From Achatina immaculata (lineage: Eukaryota > Mollusca > Gastropoda > Stylommatophora > Achatinidae), in assembly GCA_009760885.1 (NCBI GenBank), contig CM019691.1, positions 25,047,314 to 25,111,313 of the forward strand: DNA of 64,000 bases, given 5' to 3'. Below, one piece after another: positions 46,241 through 58,383 of this stretch; the stretch's first letter is position 1; every line of letters begins with the position of its first letter. A model generated the notes under the pieces. The model was not told the origin of the DNA and ran no database searches. It worked only from the letters and a program-made list of their open reading frames with translations. A program made the position numbers and the translations under genes.

Positions 46241-46995
46241 GCATACCGCTGAACATGGTATTATAGATCTGAGTAGTGCTAGTAGCTCATTATTTCTCCA
46301 TCCTGCACCAAATAATTGGTATCACAAGCTACTATTAACTGAGTGAGTGTTGATCTGGTAACTGTCGCTCGGAAACATGCTTTGAACATGCACCGGGAAA
46401 ACACTCAGAAAACACGTCGGTAAACATTCCAGGTGCGTTTATCGTGGTCAGCTGTATCAAAGTACAACCGAAGAATCCAAACACGTAAACGTCTGCTATA
46501 AACAGAAGATAAGATCAATCGACTTGTGGGTCTGGGGTAGCAAATATAATTATGTAATTACGCATCGCGAAAGGGCTGCTAGGTTGTTATTATCTCATGC
46601 TCTAATAGACAGGCTTCATTGGAATGTACCAAGATCATTCGCATGGTCATTTCACGCGGCTATTATATAAGGTATGGCGTGGGGGGGGGGAGGGGGGGGG
46701 CGAAACCTTCCACTTGGTAGCTGCACCAACAACGTAATAATGAGAAACAACTTAATGAGTTAGCACTACTCTGTGATCGGGCTCACAATGGTGATGCTAA
46801 ACGAGAAACTATTTATTTCCCTTCGTGCATTTCGTAATAATTCCAAAATCTGGACCACTCAACAATGAGACAAATTCGAGTTCTTGTACTTTATGTATTC
46901 ACTGTAACATCCTATGCTACAAATTACAGGGCTAAATTAAGCAAATACTGCTACGGAACTCAGGCAATTAACTACCGGGTGATAAAAAAACTGGA
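46241..46995. other. Unannotated spacer
   Basis: Includes a G run near 46680-46700. Nothing recognised. Confidence 0.5.
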
Positions 46996-46999
46996 AGCA

Positions 47000-47340
47000 A
47001 CAGAGACCTAGATTTGGAGAAAGGTTTATCAGATAGTACTGACATCTAGAAAAACAAAGGAGGAGGTCCCCAGAGAAGTCTCAGAACAGTCAAAACTAGG
47101 TAAGATCATAAACACAAAGCCAGCCAAAACATCTTTGACATGTCATGAGAAGATACAAGTTAGAGAACTCGGGAATGACTGGAAAACTGAAATTAAATGG
47201 AGGAGAGCCAGGTCAAGGGAAAATATATCTCAGAGTACTGACCAAGTGGCACGGACAAAGAAAAACATTTAAACTGACCAAGGATCACAAAGATACAGAA
47301 ACATGATCGCCGACGCTGTCTTGCAAGAAATGTAATGTAA
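47000..47340 (+). mobile_element. LINE-C-like 3' end fragment
   Basis: Successive frames read MTWKTEIKWRRARSR, LTKWHGQRKTFKLTKDH and NMIADAVLQEM, the same C-terminal pattern as 3560-3755. Truncated and frameshifted. Confidence 0.6.
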
Positions 47341-47462
47341 ATGTTAGAAATAATTTGAAGCAACAGTTTATTACGCTGTAAGTATTGACTTTTCCCATGT
47401 TAAAAAAAATGGTACAACAACAATAGCAGAAACTGTGTTCCAATGATGAGTGAAAATAAAAG

Positions 47463-47672
47463 GGCATTAAAGTGGAACAAAGGGGGAACTATGACGTGAG
47501 TCATCATTACACGTGGAACAAAGGGGGAACTATGACGTGAGTCATCATTACACGTAGAACAAAGGGGGAACTATGACGTGAGTCATCATTACACGTGGAA
47601 CAAAGGGGGAACTATGACGCGAGTCATCATTACACGTGGAACAAAGGGGGAACTATGACGTCAGTCATCCCG
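47463..47672. repeat. 41-bp tandem repeat, 5 copies
   Basis: Unit acacgtggaacaaaggggga plus actatgacgtgagtcatcatt. Most units contain CACGTG (an E-box form), and TGAGTCA (an AP-1 consensus) occurs in three of them. The fourth unit has gcgagtca and the fifth gtcagtca. No nearby gene start was found. Confidence 0.92.
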
Positions 47673-47749
47673 TGTGGAAATGCACTGTGAGTTATCAGTT
47701 TATACAAAGTGAAGTTCCCTAGACAGTGAAGAATTCACTTCACAAAGTG

Positions 47750-48355
47750 AAGAATTCAAGCACTTAGGAACGATTATAACAACTGATGGGAAATGTCACA
47801 ATGAAATAAAAAGCAGATGTGATCAGGCCAAGTTGGCATTCCAGACAATGAGACACATCTTGTGCAACAGATCCTTATCACCGGAAACAAGATTCCGAGT
47901 ACTTAAATGTTACATCGAGTCAATTTTGTTTTATGGATATGAAGCATGGTCCATGAATAAGAGAGCACAGCGAGAAATGGAGGCCACGGAAATGTGGTTT
48001 ATAAGAAGGATGTTGAAGGTACCATGGACAGCCAAGAAAACAAATGAAGAAATCTTAAGAGAGGCTGGAGTTAAAAAGCAAATTAAAGCAAAGATCAGAG
48101 GTAGACAAGCGAGATTTATAGGACATTTCCTGAGAAGAAGAAGACTGGAACACACTGTGACAACTGGAAAAATTGAGGGAAGAAGAGACAGAGGAAGACA
48201 GAGAGAAGTTACTAGATAGGCTGTCAGTGTGGCCAGGAAGAAAGTCACCGGCTAAAGACAAGGAATTGTGGAGAGAAATGATCGCCTACGCCACGTCACT
48301 TAGACAAAGTGAAGAGATATTTCTCTATCAGGAAGAGAAATATATGGAGGCTAAC
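47750..48355 (+). mobile_element. LINE-C-type copy, broken
   Basis: Reads MAFQTMRHILCNRSLSPETR, VLKCYIESILFYGYEAWSMN, ATEMWFIRRMLKVPWTAKKT and RRRLEHTVTTGKIEGRRDRG. A frameshift near 48205 precedes WREMIAYAT. Related to the 33316 and 56375 copies but clearly a different subfamily. Confidence 0.88.
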
Positions 48356-48544
48356 TAAAACATACATCAGTGACTGGGGTGGTTCTAGGTTTAGAACGTT
48401 ATCCTCTCACCCTCCCTCTCACCCCCCCCCCCAAAAAAAAAAAACAAACAAACAAAAACTAAAAGCAAAAAAAAAAAAAGACAAATGGACAAAGCAACAC
48501 CCCCACAGAAAAAAAACAGATGAAGAATATTATAAACTCTAAAG

Positions 48545-48800
48545 AAGTGACCAAGTTATAACATTCCGACAGAGAACAGGACTTTGCAGGCTGAGACATC
48601 AGAAGCTGAAAATTTGCCGAACAGATCTGTGTGCCTGCAGCAAAGAGCAACAGACACAACATGACATCCTCCATGTTTGCCAGCTATACAACCAACTCTG
48701 GCAAAGAACCTGACCAGACCCCAGCCCCCTACAAGAGAAGCTCTACGGTGATGATGAAAATCTCAGACGAACTGCCCCCATATGTGCTAGAGATTGGCGT
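48545..48800 (+). mobile_element. LINE 3' end fragment, zinc-knuckle-like C-terminus
   Basis: One frame reads FRQRTGLCRLRHQKLKICRT, DLCACSKEQQTQHDILHVCQ and LYNQLWQRT, then ENLRRTAPICARDW. C...C...H...C spacing of this kind closes many LINE polyproteins. Only the end remains. Confidence 0.7.
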
Positions 48801-48895
48801 CGATGTCTGAGCGAACGACGACGAAGAAGAAGAGGAGGACTGCCTCGAGCCACGGTCATTCTCTTATTGTTTTTCCTTACTTTTTCGCATCTAAA

Positions 48896-48952
48896 ATTCC
48901 ACCCACCCACCCATCCACCCACTCACTCACTCACTCACTCACTCACTTACAT
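48896..48952. repeat. (CCCA)n/(CTCA)n microsatellite
   Basis: Cccacccacccatccaccca then actcactcactcactcac. Confidence 0.9.
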
Positions 48953-49094
48953 AAAAAACAGATACAATACGCGTAAAAAATGTTTAAAAAATAATGTGCA
49001 AATATACACTAAATGGTGGATGCTTCGTGAAGTGCTTCGGGTGTTCGGAATATGGTGGTACAAGATGACAAAATTTTCTTTGACCTCTTGATAT

Positions 49095-49735
49095 ACGACA
49101 AGATAATGCGGTAAAGATGATGTCATTAAGATGATGCGGTAAAGATGATGTCATTAAGATAATGCGGTAAAGATGATGTCATTAAGATGATGCGGTAAAG
49201 ATGATGTCATTACGATGATGCGGTAAAGATGATGTCATTAAGATAATGCGGTAAAGATGATAATATTAAGATGATGCGGTAAAGATGATGTCATTAAGAT
49301 GATGCGGTAAAGATGATGTCATTAAGATGATGCGGTAAAGATGATGTCATTAAGATGATGCGGTAAAGATGATGCCATTAAGATGATGCGGTAAAGATGA
49401 TGTCATTAAGATGCGGTAAAGATGATGCCATTAAGATGATGCGGTAAAGATGATGTCATTAAGATGATGCCATTAAGATGATGCGGTAAAGATGATGTAA
49501 TAATGATGCGGTAAAGATGATGCGGTAAAGATGATGCAGTAATAATGATGCGGTAATAATGATGCGGTAAAAATGATGCGGTAAAGATGATGCGGTAATA
49601 ACGATGCGGTAAAGATGATGCGGTAATAATGATGCGGTAAAGATGATGCGGTAATAATGATGCGGTAAAGATGATGCGGTTATAATGATGCGGTAAAGAT
49701 GATGCGGTAAAGATGATGCGGTAAAGATCACGCTT
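49095..49735. repeat. 28-bp then 15-18-bp composite minisatellite
   Basis: The left part has gatgatgcggtaaagatgat plus gtcattaa units. After about 49495 the unit shrinks to gatgatgcggtaaa and taatgatgcggtaa. Frames of ITASSLPHH type on the minus strand are artefacts. Confidence 0.93.
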
Positions 49736-49764
49736 GACTGCCTTTTTTTTTTCTACAGCCCTAG

Positions 49765-50215
49765 AGGGAGCTAGGCGCTCATTTCTATAGCTGGATAACC
49801 AGAATGAGTGAGCCAGGCACTCATTTCCACAGATGGATATTCCGAATGAGGGAGCTAGGCATTCATTTCTACAGATGGATATTCAGAACTAGGGTGCCGG
49901 GCATCTATTTATTCATCTGGATATTCAGAATGAGGTAACCGGGCACACATTTCTCCAGTTTGATATCCAAGAATGAGGGGGCCGGGCACACATTTCTCCA
50001 GTTTGATATCCAAGAGTGAGGGGGCCGGGCACACATTTCTCCAGTTTGATATCCAAGAATGAGGGGGCCGGGCACACATTTCTCCAGTTTGATATCCAAG
50101 AATGAGGGGGCCGGGTACCTACTTCTACGGCTGAATATCCAAAATCTGCGGAGCCAGGAACCTATTTTTACAGATCGATATCCAGAATGACGGGGCCAGG
50201 CACCCATTTTTACAG
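49765..50215. repeat. ~43-bp minisatellite, 4 pure and ~5 degenerate copies
   Basis: Unit atgagggggccgggcacaca plus tttctccagtttgatatccaaga. The pure core is 49965-50110; older units lie on both sides. Confidence 0.92.
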
Positions 50216-50600
50216 CTGGATATCAAGAATTTTGTGCTGGGAATCTAAAATCTGGGAAACTGAGGTCAGCCAAATCGATGAGCATCACCATTTTGAAAAA
50301 ACGTTACCTATTAAAAAAAAACATACAGGAAAGGTTAGAAAACAAAGAAACAAAATACGACCCAAGGACTTAATTTATGACCAGATTACTCACCTAAACG
50401 CTGTACACGCTGGTAATATGTATCAACGTACAGATCTAAAAAAACACGTTTGTTTGTTTAAACTATGGGTTTATTGCATTATAATCGAGAAATTCTGCAG
50501 TTCTATCTTCCAAGTTCTCGACGAACTGCTTTTAATTGGGCCCTGAAAAACAAAAATTACGTTCCACTGGCTCTTTAACGAGTACCTGCACTGCACGTTT
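50216..50600. other. Unannotated spacer
   Basis: No feature recognised. Confidence 0.5.
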
Positions 50601-50604
50601 ACAA

Positions 50605-50925
50605 GTACCATCTCGTTCATAAGTACTAGCACTTTTATGGGTACCACGTTTATATGTACCAGCGCGTTTATGAATAGCAGCACATTCATAAGTACTTGTA
50701 GTTTTATGAGTACTAGCACACTGATTAAGTACCCGCACTGTTATGAGTACCCGCACGTTCATAAGTACCAGCACTGTTATGAGTACCCGCACGTTCATAA
50801 GTACCAGTACTTTTATGTTCATGTATACCAGCACTTTCATGAGAAACAGGAAGTTTATAAAGACCAACACGTTTATAAGTAAAACCACGTCTGTAAGTAT
50901 CAGCACGTTTATAAGTACCAATAAT
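50605..50925. repeat. ~18-bp degenerate tandem repeat
   Basis: Many short units like cacgttcataagtaccag and cactgttatgagtacccg, with interdigitated variants. Frames of STFISTSTFMS type result from the period. Confidence 0.88.
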
Positions 50926-50929
50926 ACTG

Positions 50930-51550
50930 TCCAAAGAGGGAAATGGTCAAAGAACAGTAACTCTGCACTTATAAAATGTATACATTTCCATCACTGCAGC
51001 TAATTTTAACTCGTAAAAGCAGGACAACATTTCAAGACGGTTATTTTGAAGAGAAAAGTTGTCCATTTTTATAACTTTATTTGTGATACTACAAAATATC
51101 TTTAAAAAAATAGTTGTTTTCTCCCTTTGGCACCATCTGTCTCGGTTGTTGTTGTTCTTTCTTATTTTCATTTCTCGTTTACTATTTCGTTTAACATTGG
51201 ACCAAGACCGTCAACCTTCCTTCATTCAAGGCTCCATCTTTCAGCAACGACCACTTATACCACATGGTCTGCAACAGCTTGAAACTGAAACAAAGTATCA
51301 TGGCCTGCCTGCATGACGAGGCACACTGGATTTCACTTTGAATGAATGGGCAAACACGAAGAGGGGGAGTTCAAAGCAGTTGAAAGAAAAATGGGATTAA
51401 ACGACTTCTAGTAACAATGAAGCGTGCCATATTTTCTTTTCGGTCTAAAGTAGATTAGACATATTGTGATAGTTTCTTTCTGAAAGGACACCGCGTGGAT
51501 AGTATCACAATAAGAGGAAAGTATTATGGATATTCCTCAGAGTATATCAC
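50930..51550. other. Unannotated spacer
   Basis: No feature recognised before the mariner element. Confidence 0.5.
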
Positions 51551-51553
51551 ATA

Positions 51554-52864
51554 CAAAGTCAGACAATTAAGTAATGAGATTGATTTTATTATGGCCCAGA
51601 CAAAAATGTCAACTATGAAGCAAAGCATGGAATCCGAAGGGGCAACCTTCGTCTATGATCTGGCAACTTTCATCGCCGCCCGATAAGCAGACGATATACA
51701 AGCCGCCATTTTGCTGACCTAGCCAGAGGTGCACTGTTACGTAATCAGCATGGAGCAAAAAGCTAACATTAAATTCTGTTTAAAACTCGGAAAAAGTATC
51801 ACTGAATCAGGTGAATTTAAACGACAAGCTTATGGGAATAATTGTTTATCTCGTGCAAAGATATTCAGGTGGTATTCACGATTAAAAAGTGGTGTGGAAA
51901 CGATTACAAGTGCAACTAGACACGGACGCCCAGTTCCTGTTCGTAATGAGGAACTCACTGAAAAGTCAGAAAACGGATACAAGATCGTTGTTTGAATGTA
52001 AGGATGATGGTAGATGAATTTGGTGTTAACCGAGAGACCATTCGTAAAATATGAGTGGAAGATTTTGGCAAGAAAAAAATTGCTTGCCGGTTTGTACCAC
52101 ATGTGTTGTCTGATGACCAAAAACATCAGCGTGTTGAGTATGCAAAAGACATCATCAAAACGTGTCGCATAAATAAACATTTCTTAAATTTGATTGTTGC
52201 AGAGGATGAAACATGGATTTTATGCTATGATCCCACAGCTAAACGCCAAAGTGTTCAGTGGAAGTCATCATTATCACCAAAAGGCAAAACATTTCGTCTT
52301 CAAAATTCGAAAGTGAAGACAATATTGGTGTGCTTGTACGAGAGCAAAAGGAGTTATTCACAAAGAATTTATTCCAAAGGGAACGACTGTCACTGCCAAA
52401 GTTTATTTAAGTATTTTGAAACGCCTATTGAAAAGGATTCTCCGAGTCCGACCCGAGTATTCAACACCTGGCATTTCTTTCCTTCTTCATGATAATGCAC
52501 TGGCTCACGGGTGGTAGTTCTATAGGAATTTTTCGCCCCAAAACACGTGTGTGTTCTCAACCATCCATCCTATTCTCCAGATTTGTCTTCCTGCTATTAT
52601 TTTCTATTCCCAAAATTTAAGTCACCATTAAAAGGACGTTTCTTTGGCGATACTGATGACATTCAAAGGGCCGTAACACCGAGTTTAAGGGTCATACCAA
52701 CAGAAGAACTGTAGAGGTCGTTCCAGTGTGTTAGATCGTGCCACTTGGTGTATCAATGCACAAGGGGTTTACTTTGAATAAAATACAGGTTATACCTTCA
52801 ACTGTTGTTTATTTTATTTTTTTTAAAAATGGAATTAGTCTCATTACTTAATTGTCGGACCTTG
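51554..52864 (+). mobile_element. Full-length mariner element, inactive
   Basis: A 1311-bp element between TA dinucleotides (51552-51553, 52865-52866). The ends are inverted repeats: caaagtcagacaattaagta at left, and caaggtccgacaattaagta when the right end is reversed. The transposase lies in order: MEQKANIKFCLKLGKSITES, FRWYSRLKSGVETITSATRH, VPHVLSDDQKHQRVEYAKDI, AEDETWILCYDP (first D), LHDNALAH (second D) and HPSYSPDLSSCYYFLFPKF. There the third catalytic D, normally in P(S/C)DFFLFP, is Y. Frameshifts and stops occur near 51990, 52050, 52330, 52490 and 52515. So it has a complete structure but is dead. Confidence 0.95.
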
Positions 52865-52866
52865 TA

Positions 52867-53170
52867 TATACACATATCTACGCTCTATGATAAAGTGTAA
52901 CGGTATATTTTATGTTACCCCATTATGGTTTTTTGACGGAGACGCCCATGATTTAATGTTTACATTTTCTGAGTTGCTTTCCTGATTGGCTGGTTTTGTT
53001 CCAAAAACGGACAGCACGTGATTTGGTGGGCTTAGGCTTGATATGTGGGGAAGTGTGCTAAGAAGAACTGAATGGACGCTTGACCGATGTGGGTGTGTTT
53101 GTCGCTGTATTATGGAGATTTGGTTGTACTAAGAATTGTCGACATTTTTCGTTCAAAGTCTTGTCCACCT
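52867..53170. other. Unannotated spacer
   Basis: Nothing recognised between the mariner and the triple array. Confidence 0.5.
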
Positions 53171-53171
53171 G

Positions 53172-53965
53172 TTTGTCTGAAATGGAAACTTTATATCAGC
53201 GACCTGGCCTGACAGTTTGCCTGAAAAGGAAACTTTATATCAGCGACATGGTCTGACTGTTTGCCCGAAAGGGAAACTTTATATCAGCGACATGGTCTGA
53301 CTGTTTGCCCGAAAGGGAAACTTTATATCAGCGACATGGCCTGACTGTTTGTCTGAAATAGAAACTTTATATCAGCGACATGGCCTGACTGTTTGCCAGA
53401 AAGGGAAACTTTATATCAGCGACATGGCCTGACTGTTTGCCCGAAAGGGAAACTTTATATCAGCGACCTGGCCTGACTGTTTGTCTGAAATAGAAACTTT
53501 ATATCAGCGACCTGGCCTGACTGTTTGCCCGAAAGGGAAACTTTATATCAGCGACATGGCCTGACTGTTTATCTGAAAAGGAAACTTTATATCAGCGACA
53601 TGGCCTGACTGTTTGCCCGAAAGGGAAACTTTATATCAGCGACTTGGCCTGACTGTTTGTCTGAAATAAAAAATTCATATTAGCGACATGGCCTGACTGT
53701 TTGTCTGAAATAGAAACTTTATATTAGCGACTTGGCCTGACTGTTTGCCTGAAAGGGAAACTTTACATCAGCGACTTGGCCTGACTGTTTGTCTGAAATA
53801 AAAAATTCATATTAGCGACATGGCCTGACTGTTTGTCTGAAATAGAAACTTTATATTAGCGACATGGCCTGACTGTTTGTCTGAAATAGAAACTTTATAT
53901 CAGCGACATGGCCTGACTGTTTGCCTGAAAGGGAAACTTTATATCAGCGACATGGCCTGACTGGT
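53172..53965. repeat. 44-bp minisatellite, ~18 copies
   Basis: Unit gacatggcctgactgtttgc plus ccgaaagggaaactttatatcagc. Variants gtctgaaatagaaac and a rarer aaaaattcatattagc version recur in blocks, as from duplication of multi-unit segments. Confidence 0.95.
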
Positions 53966-54094
53966 TTATGTCTGAGCTGAAGACCTATGATTCGACATAT
54001 TGCTCAGTGTATGTATCATCCATCCAGTATATATCATCATCAAGTTACATCCAATAAACTTCACACTGTCGCATTGTCAGTATCGGGCTTGTTT

Positions 54095-54950
54095 GCTTAT
54101 TAGACCCGTGATATCTCGGCGAAAAATATCCGGGAACTTATTACACTATGACGTCTCGGCGAAGGAAAAGATCCTGGGACTTATTACATTGTGACGTCTC
54201 GGCGAAAGAAAAGATCCTGGTACTTATTACACTGTGACGTCTCGGCGAAGGAAAAGATCCTAGGAATTATTACACTGTGACATCTCGGCGAAGGAAAAGA
54301 TCCTGGGACTTATTACACTGTGACGTCTCGGCGAAGGAAAAGATCAAGGGGACTTATTACACTGTGACGTCTCGGCGAAGGAAAAGATCCCGGGACTTAT
54401 TACACTGTGAGGTCTCGGCGAATGAAAAGATCCTGGGACTTACACTGTGAGGTCTCGGCGAATGAAAAGATCCTAGGACTTATTACACTATGACGTCTCG
54501 GCGAAGGAAAAGATCCTAGGAATTATTACACTGTGACGTCTCGGCGAATGAAAAGATTCTGGGACTTACGCTGTGGTGACTGCGAAGGAAAAGATCCTGG
54601 GATTTATTACACTGTGACATCTCGGCGAAGGAAAAGATCTTGGGACTTACACTGTTACGTCTCGACGAAGGAAAAGATCCTGGGACTTATTACACTGTGA
54701 CGTCTTGGCGAAGGAAAAGATCCTGGTACTTATTACACTGTGACGTCTCGGCGAAGGAAAAGATCCTGGGACTTATTACACTGTGACGTCTCGGAGAAGG
54801 AAAAGATCCTGGGACTTATTACACTGTGACGTCTTGGCGAAGGAAAAGATCCTGGTACTTATTACACTGTGACGTCTCGGCGAAGGAAAAGATCCTGGGA
54901 CTTATTACACTGTGGTGACTGCGAATTAAAAGATCCTGGGACTCGCCTAA
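54095..54950. repeat. 43-bp minisatellite, ~20 copies
   Basis: Unit ctgtgacgtctcggcgaagg plus aaaagatcctgggacttattaca. Most units contain the palindrome gacgtc. Some units are shortened by a few bases near 54440, 54565 and 54650. Confidence 0.95.
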
Positions 54951-54954
54951 TTAG

Positions 54955-55218
54955 TGAATATGAATTGAGAGTTAGTCACATACGCTGCACTATGAATTCA
55001 GAGTTAGTCACATATGCTGCACTATGAATTCAGAGTTAGTCACATATGCTGCACTATGAATTCAGAGTTAGTCACATATGCTGCACTATGAATTCAGAGT
55101 TAGTCACATATGCTGCACTATGAATTCAGAGTTAGTCACATATGCTGCACTATGAATTCAGAGTTAGCCACATATGCTGCACTATGAATTCAGAGTTAGT
55201 CACATACGCTGCACTAAG
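54955..55218. repeat. 32-bp minisatellite, ~8 copies
   Basis: Unit agttagtcacatatgctgca plus ctatgaattcag. Nearly pure, starting directly after the 43-bp array. Confidence 0.95.
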
Positions 55219-56370
55219 TTCGGTTATATAGAAGATGAGGCAAGCGAAACAGTTACGGGGGGAAAGTGTTTGGGGGTGGGGGTTCAAGCCAGTGGAATGG
55301 CTCCGCATCCCAGAGGGTTTTCACTGTTTTAGAGGTGAGCCCAGACTTCAAGAAAACCAAGAGAGAAGAAGATGACGAAGAAAAGAGAAAGATAACTGAA
55401 TAGGAGAGGGAAGAGAAGATTTGTACCAACGTACAAACTTTCTCTCGGAGCCCCGCCACATACCCATGCACAAAGAAAGAAAGAAAGAAACAAAGAAACA
55501 AAGAAAGAAAGAATAGAAAGAAAAAGAAAGAAAAGAAAGAAAGAAAGAAAAGAAAGAAAGATGTCATTTCGTGAGAAATATTAACACTCCATTCTATGCA
55601 TAACCAAAACAACATATTTTTTTGTTATGGAAAGAACAGGAGTCAAACAGAAAGAAACAGTTTTTAATTTTTAAAATGGGGAAAAAGGCAATTCATTAAA
55701 AAAGGGAATGAATATTTTGTATAACCAGAAAATTTTAAAAAAACTGACAGGAACTTCCTGTTTTCAAAATGACATAAAATATAAAAATTATGACATTTTC
55801 TAGTCATGAAAGAAATCATATTATGGAACGTCAATATTTTCTTGACGAAAAAAAAACACGTGGAACGTAGAGACACTTTTTTTTTTAATACACAAGAAAA
55901 CTAAGTTAAATTAGAATTATTCCAGACTTGCTGTTATGCAGGCGCCCTCTTGTCTCGTTTTGACTTCTGTTTTCTTGCATGCATTTCCGGTCCTATAGAT
56001 AAGACATATACTGCTTTTTAAGAGCGATCGAACTACCAGGAACAACGGGGAAATTGAACTGCTCACAGGAGCAATGCAGACTTCGATTTTCTTGTGTAAA
56101 GACCAACAATTAAGCGTCGAGATGTTCAGGAGAAAAAGATGAAAGGAAAGGATGGGAGACGAGAAGGTTGGAGCACTGGACAATCAGCTTAGGGTGTTAT
56201 GTTGTAGAGCCAGGACGAAAACTATGTGACAGTTGTTGCAAGATTGTTATGTCGAGAAATGTTCAGAAAATGAGTTGAAATGTGTCCGTATTTCTGTCAT
56301 CATTATGAAGACTGTTCATATTTTGTATTACTATTTAATAATACATTGTATCTAGTAATAAAGCAGACTC
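55219..56370. other. Spacer with (GAAA)n tract
   Basis: A gaaagaaa-rich tract at about 55475-55562, otherwise AT-rich. Minus-strand low-complexity frames are not believed. Confidence 0.7.
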
Positions 56371-56374
56371 AACA

Positions 56375-56772
56375 CATGGACAATAGGCAAGTCTGCACAA
56401 AAATCATTGGAAGCAGCAGAAATGTGGTTTATTAGAAGAATGCTGCGAATCCCCTGGACAGCAAAAATAACTAATGAAGAATGTATGAGATGAGCTGGAG
56501 AGACAAAAAAACCTTGTCAAAAAGATAAGGAAGAGACAATGTACTTTCATAGGACATACAGTGAGGAGAGGGGGCATTGAGAATATTATAACAACAGGAA
56601 AAATAGAAGGAAGAAGATCAAGAGGAAGACCAAGAGAAATGATACTGGACAGTCTAACGGGATGGTGTGAGAGGAGATCACCAACTGAACTGATGGCCTG
56701 CATGAAGGATCGGGTACTCTGGAGAAGCATAATAGCCAACGCCAGTCGGCACGGCACGTGATGATGATGATG
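56375..56772 (+). mobile_element. LINE-C copy, near-identical inverted partner of 33316-33957
   Basis: Reads KSLEAAEMWFIRRMLRIPWT, then MRRGGIENIITTGKIEGRRS, SLTGWCERRSPTELMACMKD and WRSIIANASRHGT. Ends in (ATG)n. Only scattered substitutions separate it from the copy at 33316. Confidence 0.9.
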
Positions 56773-56839
56773 AGTAATAAAGTAATATTATTGCTTTTCA
56801 TATTGTGTATTACTATTTAGTAATAAAGTAGCATTACTG

Positions 56840-57500
56840 CTTTTTGTTGTGTATCAGATTCCTTTGATATGCAATGTGAATCTTCCTTTGTTGTGTATCA
56901 GATTCCTTTGATATGCAATGTGAATATTCCTTTGTTGTGTATGAGGTTCACTTGATTTGTAATGTGAATATTCCTTTGTTGTGTATCAGATTCACTTGAT
57001 CTGCAACGTGAATATTCATTTGTAGTGTATGAGATTCACTTGATTTGAAAAATGCATCTATTTCTCTTGTGTGTTTGTCTAAGTGTTGCCCTACGGATTG
57101 GGGGTAGGCGATCATGCATTTCCACAAATCTGTTTCGAGCGCTTTGTATAAGGGGTGCTTTCGTTCTCTGTATAAGGTGTGCTTTCGTTCTCTGTATAAG
57201 GTGTGCTTGCGTTCTCTGTATAAGGTGAGCTTTCGTCCGTTCCATCTTGTTAGTCGGTCCAGCATTTCTTGCTTATCAGATTCACTTAATGTGAGTCTGC
57301 TTTTGTTGTGTATCAGATTCACTTAATGTGAGTCTGCTTTTGTTGTGTATCAGATTCACTTAATGTGAGTCTGCTTTTGTTGTGTATGAAATTCACTTAA
57401 TTTCTGATATGCATCTATTTTTTGCTATCATCAGACTCATTTGGTGTGTAATGTAAATCTTCCTTTAACGTGTATCAGATTCACTTGATTTATAATATGC
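56840..57500. repeat. Composite tandem repeats, ~44-bp, 24-bp and 36-bp blocks
   Basis: Units of tgttgtgtatcagattc(a/c) and cttgat(t/a)tg(t/c)aatgtgaat occur through the region. Inside it a 24-bp block (gtgtgctttcgttctctgta) repeats three to four times at 57145-57235, and a 36-bp block (cagattcacttaatgtgagt) three times at 57270-57380. Confidence 0.88.
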
Positions 57501-58383
57501 ATCTGCTTTTACTGTGTAACAAAGTTAACTGGGCTTCTGTGTTCGCAGACCAGTGGCCGTATATTTCGACTCGCTTTTCTACCTTTCTTCACGTATCCAC
57601 CACCTTTATTCTTCAGGTAAGGTAACCAGTACTTCCATAATATAGAAGACTGCGTACAGCAGACTGTGAAAGTGATGTAGATCAGCCGTCTCCAAAACTT
57701 TTGGCAAAGAAAACAGGCGCAAGTAACAGAAAAAAAAAATAATGGAATGACTGCCAAGCGAATCCTCGGCTACATGACGACGAACAGCTGTCTAGCCACC
57801 AGGGCGACATTGCACTTAAGCACTTTTCGCGAAAGTATCATTTAAAAGGGAAAAAAAAATGGTTATCGCGGTTTACCAAGTATTTAAAGCGCGTCTGATT
57901 CTGCGACAGCCGGCACTGATATGGGCTGTGTACACATGTACAAGCGCATAAGTTTTCCAGCAGATGTCTAAATCATACAGGGCAATAATAACAAAACTGA
58001 CACAGAGATACACTGGTGGTTTTTTAAAACAATAATATTGGCAATTTTCGTCTTAAACAGACGGGTTTTTTTATGGGGGGGGGGCATGCAGATGTTACTC
58101 TCAAACGAGTACATGCCTTGCTTCTCCTGGAAGAAAACGTCCTGTCCACGTCCTGTCCATGTCATACTTTCGCCTTCCCGACTCTACCATTCTGCCCCAT
58201 AGGAAGGACAAAGTCCACATGTCTGAAAACCTAGACAGAGCTGCAGCTGATGCCAGACGGCCTGCTCGGTTGAAAAACGTCACCATAAACTGTCTTAGGA
58301 TCCCTCTCTCTAGATTTTTCTATCTGGGTTTGGCTCAGGCAAGCTCTCCCAAGATCCCACACAGAACTGTTTTCTGTCATACT
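57501..58383. other. Unannotated spacer
   Basis: Contains a short G run near 58076. No gene recognised. Confidence 0.5.

Noticed and set aside
55990..56110. Possible FOCAD exon on the minus strand (KIEVCIAP...)
   Set aside because: Only a few residues resemble the vertebrate RLEVSCI stretch; no good donor at the needed place.
57540..57720. Minus-strand FWRRLIYITFTVCC stretch
   Set aside because: Superficially like an FWK..L focadhesin block, but neighbours do not match.
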